A stretch of 64,000 nt of DNA from Pogostemon cablin (lineage: Eukaryota > Streptophyta > Magnoliopsida > Lamiales > Lamiaceae): NCBI GenBank assembly GCA_023678885.1, contig CM043000.1:21188729-21252728 (forward strand), in the 5' to 3' direction. Position 1 is the first letter of the stretch, and every line of letters begins with the position of its first letter. The notes below the pieces were generated by a model, which had not been told where the DNA came from, made no database searches, and saw only the letters and a program-made list of their open reading frames with translations. Positions 57,712-64,000 of this stretch are shown here, piece after piece. The position numbers and the translations under genes were made by a program.

Positions 57712-58206
57712 TGTTAAGCATCCAAACCAGATGCTCTAACTCCTCCTCAAAACAATGGTCAAAAGAAGAGAATTGACCTCCAACTTAAATACAGCTCCCC
57801 ACTCCAAAACAATGGTCAAAAGAAGAGAATTGACCTCCAACTTAAATAAAGCTCCCCACCCATATGAGAAACCGATGTGGGGACAAGCCCCATATCATAA
57901 CAATAGTCCCTCCCTGGAAAGTCGGACGCCCACGGACGGCTGCACTCTCTTATAAAGCACCAGCGGCTTCACTCCCAAGGGGTAACCCTTTCCGGACTCT
58001 TCACGAAGTAGCACTTTTCTCTCAGCGATCCAACCCCCAGCTCTGATACCAATGTTACGCATCCAAGCCAGAGACCCTAACTCCTCTTCAAAACCATGGT
58101 CAAGAGGGGAGGATTGACCTCCAAGAGGGGAGGATTGACCTCCAACTTAAATACAGCTCCCCACCCAATGAGGAACCTATGTGGGGACAAGCCCCATATC
58201 ATAACA
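57712..58206 (-). mobile_element. Complete TRIM (terminal-repeat retrotransposon in miniature)
   Basis: Two terminal repeats (57712-57902 and 58053-58206) both start TGTTA and end ATATCATAACA. The insertion is flanked by a perfect 5-bp duplication CTATC (57707-57711 and 58207-58211). On the minus strand the primer-binding site TGGTATCAGAGC (58051-58040) lies one base inside the right-hand repeat, and a purine tract CCAGGGAGGGACTAT precedes the other repeat. The 150-bp interior has no coding capacity. The two repeats differ by a 57-bp internal duplication in one and a 21-bp duplication in the other, so it is not recent. Confidence 0.92.
58040..58051 (-). other. Primer-binding site of the TRIM element
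   Basis: On the minus strand it reads TGGTATCAGAGC, complementary to the 3' end of initiator methionine tRNA, one base from the terminal repeat. Confidence 0.9.
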
Positions 58207-58986
58207 CTATCCAGAATGGAGCAGCGCCGTTTCTGCCTCTCTCTCCCCCTCTCTTTTTCTGCAGAGTACAACTCCCTCTCTATAAACAGAATTGACCATA
58301 GTAGTATTCCATTGTTCCTTGGATTTATGCCACTTTTCAGGAATTAATTTACCCTTATTTTTTACATGTCATCCATCTAATAATATAACAATGCCACACT
58401 AAAATAGCAAAAAGACCCATTTAGGAGAGAGAGGGACTAGGGGAGGGGATGGAAACAACCAACAGTGATCCTGAACACCACAACAATGAAACAGTCTAAA
58501 CTATCAAAGTATCATTACAATAAAACACGTCTTCAATTAGAACCGGCAAAGTAGAACTCATACAGATTTTTTTTTAAATGTAAATCCAATCATAGAAAAA
58601 TTCAGCACGTTTTTTTCCACAAACAATATAATCAGAGATCACACAAATGCAGCTCCTATAGTTCCTAACACAATATCTCAAGCGATTGAAATTCAATGTT
58701 GAATGAGTGGGTTCGTGTTGATACAATAGAAAAATGATATAATCCCACCCTTTGTATTCCTAAGGCTACACTATACATAAAAATTCTGCAAACAAGTTCC
58801 AAATTACCATGAATGACCTTTACCTTGAAGTAGAATAAATAGTGCAGAATGAGAAAACTGCATCAAGTAGGGACCAGAGGACAGGGGTCAACAAGCTGGA
58901 CATTATTTCCTTTTGTTTTCCCATACAAGCAGTGTTCTTCCTAAATAGGCCGTGCACAACATACATACCAGAATCCATCTATTATT
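58207..58986. other. 3' flank of the AP-2 mu gene
   Basis: No open frame or repeat element; the part nearest 58986 is probably the 3' UTR of the adaptor gene. Confidence 0.5.
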
Positions 58987-61900
58987 TTAACACCTAATTT
59001 CATACGAACCAGCTTTCGTGATGTAACGAACCCATTCAACCGTGTTGTATCCACTCTTCTCCCACACCTGCGGAACATTCAACGTAAGTGTTGCAGTTCC
59101 ACAATAATATGTAAATATTATCTGGAAACTATCAGATACCTTGAGGAAACGAACACGCAATCCAGAAGCTGTAAACATAGGAACCTGCCATATGTGTATA
59201 TAATTATTGTGAGTTTCAAAAAGAAAATTAAATAAATAAAGACAAATTCTCTTGTGAGACGCTAATTACATGAGACGGTTTGTGAGACGTGTTAAAGTAT
59301 GTCTATTATTTAGATAAAGTATGTTAAATGGTTGTTAAAGTATGTTTTCTAAAGTATGCTGAATTATGCATTAAAGTATGATTTCAGCATGTTATAATAT
59401 AATTTATTATTGACATACTTTAACTACAAATAAGCATACTTTATTTCTACAATATAAGCATACTTTAGAGATGGGTCAACCCGTCTCACACCCGTCTTCC
59501 AAATAACCCGTCTCACAAGAGAGTTTCTCATAAATAAATAAATAAATAAGAACAGAACATAACATAACAGAACAGAACAGAAAGATGTTATTTATTATGG
59601 AATCACAAACCCATGTATTACAAGAGAAGGGCCCCCCAAATGATGTTACAAGAGAATAAAGTGCCTTCTTCCTCTTTTCTAGTACATTTATCAGGTACAG
59701 AACATTATTCACATGAAGGAATGATTTTAAACCGTTTGATAAATAAGATTTGAGATTAAGGGCAGATAGGCATAATATGTGTGAGGTCACTTAAATATCT
59801 TTCTTTGAAAAGAAAATGATTGGCAAAAAATGATTTAGTGGATTGACCGTTGGTGTTTTTAGCAGATCAGATGTGTTTAGGTTACTGCTACAATGCTAAA
59901 TTTCAATAGCAAATGGGATCCAATACGTACCTTGAGGCCAGAAGTTTTTCGTGTCTGTACTTGTTCGTAGATTTTTGTTATATTATCAGTAACTACACCT
60001 AATGTATTCTACACCTAAATAAACCCTAGCCTCTTAAGATATTATATTCACATTAGAAGTTCATAAAGTTCCTCTATCATTCTACATCTTAATATTTTGC
60101 ATAACATTACGTAATTTTCTGCTGAGATTTCTGAAATTGCATCATTTGAAATTTAACTTATTATTGCATAATGATAAGACACTTGGTTTAGACACCTGAA
60201 ATTCCATCTGAATTGGAGGCCGAGTCCAGGATTTCTTTTCAGTCATGGTGGATATCAGCTCTACTTCAGCACTAAGTGTGGGCTCAGTTTGTCCAGGAAA
60301 TTTTCTTATCCTGCAAGGACCCATCATGCCTTATTATCAACCTTAAGCCACAAAAATAAAAAAGAAGTATAACAACAGACTTCTAAGTTATTTTACATTG
60401 ACATGAACTCACAAACATAATACAACGTTAACTCAGCAACACAGCCTTGATAGAAGGACAGACATAAGAAAGAGAACCAGTAAATGCAAAATAAAGTAAA
60501 CTAAACCATAATTGGATAACAGTATATAAAATATCTGATAAACTCATTTATTCAATAATGTTGGCAAACAATGTTGCTGGTGCTGTTATCTAACTGACTA
60601 GTCGCACAAGATGTTCCTTGCAACATCATTCAACTTAGAACATGGATTAAGGATTTCCCTCTGAGGTTGGTGATTCTACAGATTAAATTTGAAACTCGCG
60701 GCTCGCCAGTGCCATGAGAAACTGTCATTCTAAAGCAGAAAAAGTTCATAGTGTCATCCTGCATCTGGAAAGCTAATGTATATACTTTAAAATATTCAGT
60801 TCACGTTATTCCAACTAATTCTTGCCACGCTTTTATTGCACTAATTTTTATCTTTTCAACTATACGAAAAAATCAGTGTTGTGATCACCAATAGCTCCAT
60901 ATATTAGATGATTTATATCGTCACGCACAAACATTATAAGCATCAAAAGCAAGTACTACCATATAGCCAAGCTTAGCATACATGGGTATCATTTCCAAAA
61001 TCAGTAGGTTACTGAGATAAATGCCCTAGCTCCATACATTAGATGATTTATATCGTCACGCACAAACATTATAAGCTTCAAAAGCAAGTACTACCATAGC
61101 CAAGCTTAGCATACTTGGGTATCATTTCAAAAATCAGTAGGTTACTGAGATAAATGCCCCAGTCCATATCAGCATCACAGAGATTTGAGCAAAATATACA
61201 TCTTTTCCAGCACAGTAACTTGACATATTAGGCAAAAAATAAGAGGTCTGGTACTGGTTTAATTAATAGAGATTCAATCAATTATGTTCATGCTAGCACT
61301 AGGAATCATTAGTTTCAAGTACAAACATTATAATACATTCCAGCACAAATAAATTGTTTAGGTGAAAAATGTTAAATCATTTTTTGCATTTCCAGTATAA
61401 AATTCATTCTTTATACATAATAATTTATTTCAGAAGATAGCATATTGCAGTTTAGTTTTTAGTCATATGCATTTCGTGTTTCATTATAAATATGCCAAGA
61501 AAATTTCTAGTGACTGTGCTCAAGTGCTTAGAGCCTCAGATCCAGAAAGTAAACCTTTCAGTTAATAATTTCACAAATACCCTCAAAAAACAAATTGAAG
61601 TGAGACAGTAATGAACTGGGTACAACAGATAGGTAATTGTTTTCATTTGAACAAATCAAAAAGTGCTCATGTGAGGATGGATGCAAAATAGTAACCAACT
61701 TACTTCCAGACCAAACAGTCAATAGAAGGGCTGTATTTAGCTCGTCCTGACGTCACCTGAAAACTTGTTTTTGCTGTTTGCTTTGGTACCGGAATCTTAA
61801 CTACCACTCCAAGCGCAAACATCTTTGCGCCAAACACACTCTTCACCTAATAGAAGGAAGTGTTCAGCTCTGTTATGGATGTTAATAATAATATGACATC

Positions 61901-63984
61901 AAAATTGTAACTAACCTTTAAATTCACTTCCATACGTGTTCGACCCAATTCCTTAATAGTCGGAAGAACACGAAAAGGAAGATTAACTCCCTCTGTTATA
62001 CGATACCTATGGGAAAGGCATTAACACTGGTGCAATACCAAGTAAAATTCAAGGAAACTGTATGTGTTGCAAGCCACTTGAGATTATAACAATCAAAGAG
62101 AGAATTTTAGAATAGTAAGAAATTTAAATGGGAATTTGAGCCAATTTGATTGTTTCCTCCCCAAAAGTCAAAACTCATTGAAATGCAGTCAAGAGTTATA
62201 GAACACTTGAACAAAGAAAATATGGCTTCTTCTGGATAACCTTAATAAAATCAATAAATATTAGTGTAAATTTGAAATTTAAATTAGTCAGGAGTTGCCC
62301 AACATAGGGTCTGTCTATGTTAACTAGAAGAATGGATTAAATTAGATCCAACCATCCCTCACATTATTTTTTTAATCATAAGACAGATATTGTAGTGGTC
62401 AAATATGAAGTTTACGAAAAGACAATCAAACCAAAATTGTAAAACTGTATTTATTATTTTATCCTGCAACAATATCAAATCCAAAAGCTATTGATCAAAA
62501 TTAAATTTAAACATCAGCTTACTTCATCAATTCAAATTCACCATCTGGAGGAACAAAACTAACAGTCTTTTCTGAATTGAATCTTGTAAGGTTAACACAT
62601 TGATGGAAAGTGACGTCATCAAGCTCAATAGTTTTTCCACTGCAAATCAACATAAGGAAAAGGTTTATCAAGGAAAATAGAATGAATGCAGAGGCTAGTA
62701 TTATATAAGAACCAAAGCCGTCACTGGTCACTAGAAAAATTAATTGGAACACCATTTGAAAGTAGAAGGAAGCATAACTGTCTCAGGAAGGTACATGCTA
62801 CTTAAGTTTAAAGGGGGGGGGGGGGGGGGGGTGAAGGGGGAAAAAGGGTTTAAATGCATTGATAAATCTATTACATTCTTGAAATTTACAATAACATGGT
62901 CCATGGGCATAAGTACAACAATTTGATATCTACTAAAATATATCAGAGATATCACTCATAAGGGTTTCACAAATGAAATAATGATTAAATTAGTGAGAAT
63001 AATGAAGCATCCACACCGCAATATGTCCTAGCACTCTGTTTTAGACTCTGATGTCAAAGGGGCAGGTTTAAGCATTTGTGCAAAATTCTTCTAGTACGAA
63101 GTATGGCTGGTACCATTTGACAGAATATTCATTCTTCCAAATAAAAGAGATATGTCTTTGAATCACCGTACTAATTGAACTTCCTACCTGCAGTATTGCT
63201 CTTTTGGCCTCAGCAAACAAAATCATACTTCATTATTTCACAATCTTACTAAATGTAGTTAAGTCCCTAGTGTAAACAAGTAATAAGAATTATTTTATTG
63301 CAGTACCATTACATTGCCACTTAACCAGACAAGCACTTTGACGAACTTTTCAACTATGTGCTACAAGAATGTCAATATAACAAATTTCTATTAGTATCCC
63401 CCTTTTGTTTACTGCAGCAATCACTGAATTGAAAGACCAGCATTTCACCAAATTTCTATTCCTAAACAAATCTTCTGTTACTTCAATTTCCTCACATTGC
63501 TGGATCAGCACTCTGATATACTTTTCAACTATTTGGTTTCACAAAATTTCCAGTCATAAACATGTCATTCACCAAATTTCTAATTATATTCACCTCATAT
63601 TAAAGAAGTCGTAATTTGATGGACTTAATAGATGAAAACAAGCTACCTCTTAGCTGGACGGGATTTAAGTTGAGACTCTTTCTCAAGTCCAATTTTGTCA
63701 TTCAATCCTAATTTCAAGTCAGGCATTCCAGAAAGGAAACATTTCATGAGGATCTTCCCAGTTACATCACAGCGTAAGACACTGCCTACAAAAGAAAATG
63801 GTGTATCGACAATACATGTCCAATTGATAGGTCAAATTATAATCACATAACATTTCTGCAAATGATTAAAAGAAAACAAGAAGAAAATTGAATTAATATA
63901 ACATTATAGGAGTAACAAAGAAATGAACTATTTACCTTTAGAAGACATCAGAAGATTGACACTTTCCACAATATCAAGAAACAC
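58987..63984 (-). CDS. AP2M: AP-2 complex subunit mu, C-terminal two-thirds (partial at window edge)
   Basis: Eight minus-strand exons can be joined in frame: 63936-63984, 63647-63785, 62523-62639, 61916-62006, 61704-61846, 60196-60310, 59140-59184, 58987-59067. They code for about 259 residues, from VFLDIVESVNLLMSSK to the C-terminus WVRYITKAGSYEIRC. This is the mu-homology domain, which binds tyrosine-based sorting signals and phosphoinositides on cargo membranes. The protein is the medium chain of the AP-2 clathrin adaptor in endocytosis at the plasma membrane. It matches Arabidopsis At5g46630 (438 aa, from memory) almost residue for residue. The N-terminal longin-type part lies beyond the right edge. 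Introns hold a MITE, a tandem duplication and a G19 run. Confidence 0.93.
59241..59529. mobile_element. Mutator-type MITE, copy 2, in an AP2M intron
   Basis: The ends GACAAATTCTCTTGTGAGAC and CGTCTCACAAGAGAGTTTCTC are inverted repeats, flanked by the 9-mer ATAAATAAA on both sides (59232-59240, 59530-59538). The sequence is low complexity, but its size fits Mutator. It is homologous to 51253-51540 in inverted orientation. Confidence 0.82.
60893..61160. repeat. Tandem 135-bp duplication in an AP2M intron
   Basis: AGCTCCATA(T/C)ATTAGATG starts at 60893 and again at 61028. The two units are nearly identical through CAGTAGGTTACTGAGATAA. Confidence 0.92.
62813..62831. repeat. Run of 19 G in an AP2M intron
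   Basis: An uninterrupted G19 is followed by TGAAGGGGG. On the transcribed minus strand it is C19. Confidence 0.9.
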
Positions 63985-64000
63985 CTGTAAAATAATTAAT

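Overview
This window is nuclear DNA from a flowering plant, most likely a core eudicot of the asterid type. The evidence is the split genes with GT..AG introns, the very AT-rich spacers, the plant-only families (DYW-type PPR proteins, Dof/CDF factor, LHCA4, GDSL lipase, PSY-type peptide) and the dense population of small plant transposons. No bacterial, organellar or viral segment was recognised.

Layout. About 1.3-6 kb holds a non-coding locus read leftward with at least three convincing box C/D snoRNAs, two of them matching rRNA by eye. Then come REME1 (minus), LHCA4 (plus), a membrane-anchored CML45/46/47-like EF-hand protein (minus), a CACTA mini-element and a Mutator-type fold-back element. 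A decayed Copia retrotransposon fills 18.5-23.6 kb and a poorly preserved gene remnant lies at about 25.4-27.6 kb. Next are a four-EF-hand CML26/27-like gene (plus), a CYCLING DOF FACTOR (minus), a minisatellite, a 1.15-kb Mutator element, a three-exon PSY-type peptide precursor (plus), a Pack-MULE carrying a broken glycosyltransferase fragment, a five-exon GDSL lipase (minus), plastid NAD-malate dehydrogenase (plus), a DYW PPR protein (minus), a complete TRIM retrotransposon, and the 3' two-thirds of the AP-2 mu adaptor gene (minus), which runs off the right edge.

How the genes relate. From memory, LHCA4, a CML, a CDF, plastid NAD-MDH and a DYW PPR sit in the same order in Arabidopsis as At3g47470, At3g47480, At3g47500, At3g47520 and At3g47530. 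The core therefore looks like a conserved collinear block, here stretched by transposon insertions and interleaved with REME1, CML26/27, GDSL and AP2M, whose Arabidopsis relatives lie elsewhere. The genes do not form one pathway. Several do serve chloroplast or mitochondrial function (LHCA4, pNAD-MDH, the two PPR editing-type factors) and calcium signalling (two CMLs).

Splice sites were assigned by eye from reading-frame continuity and family similarity. No searches were run, so homologies and Arabidopsis locus names are recalled, not computed.
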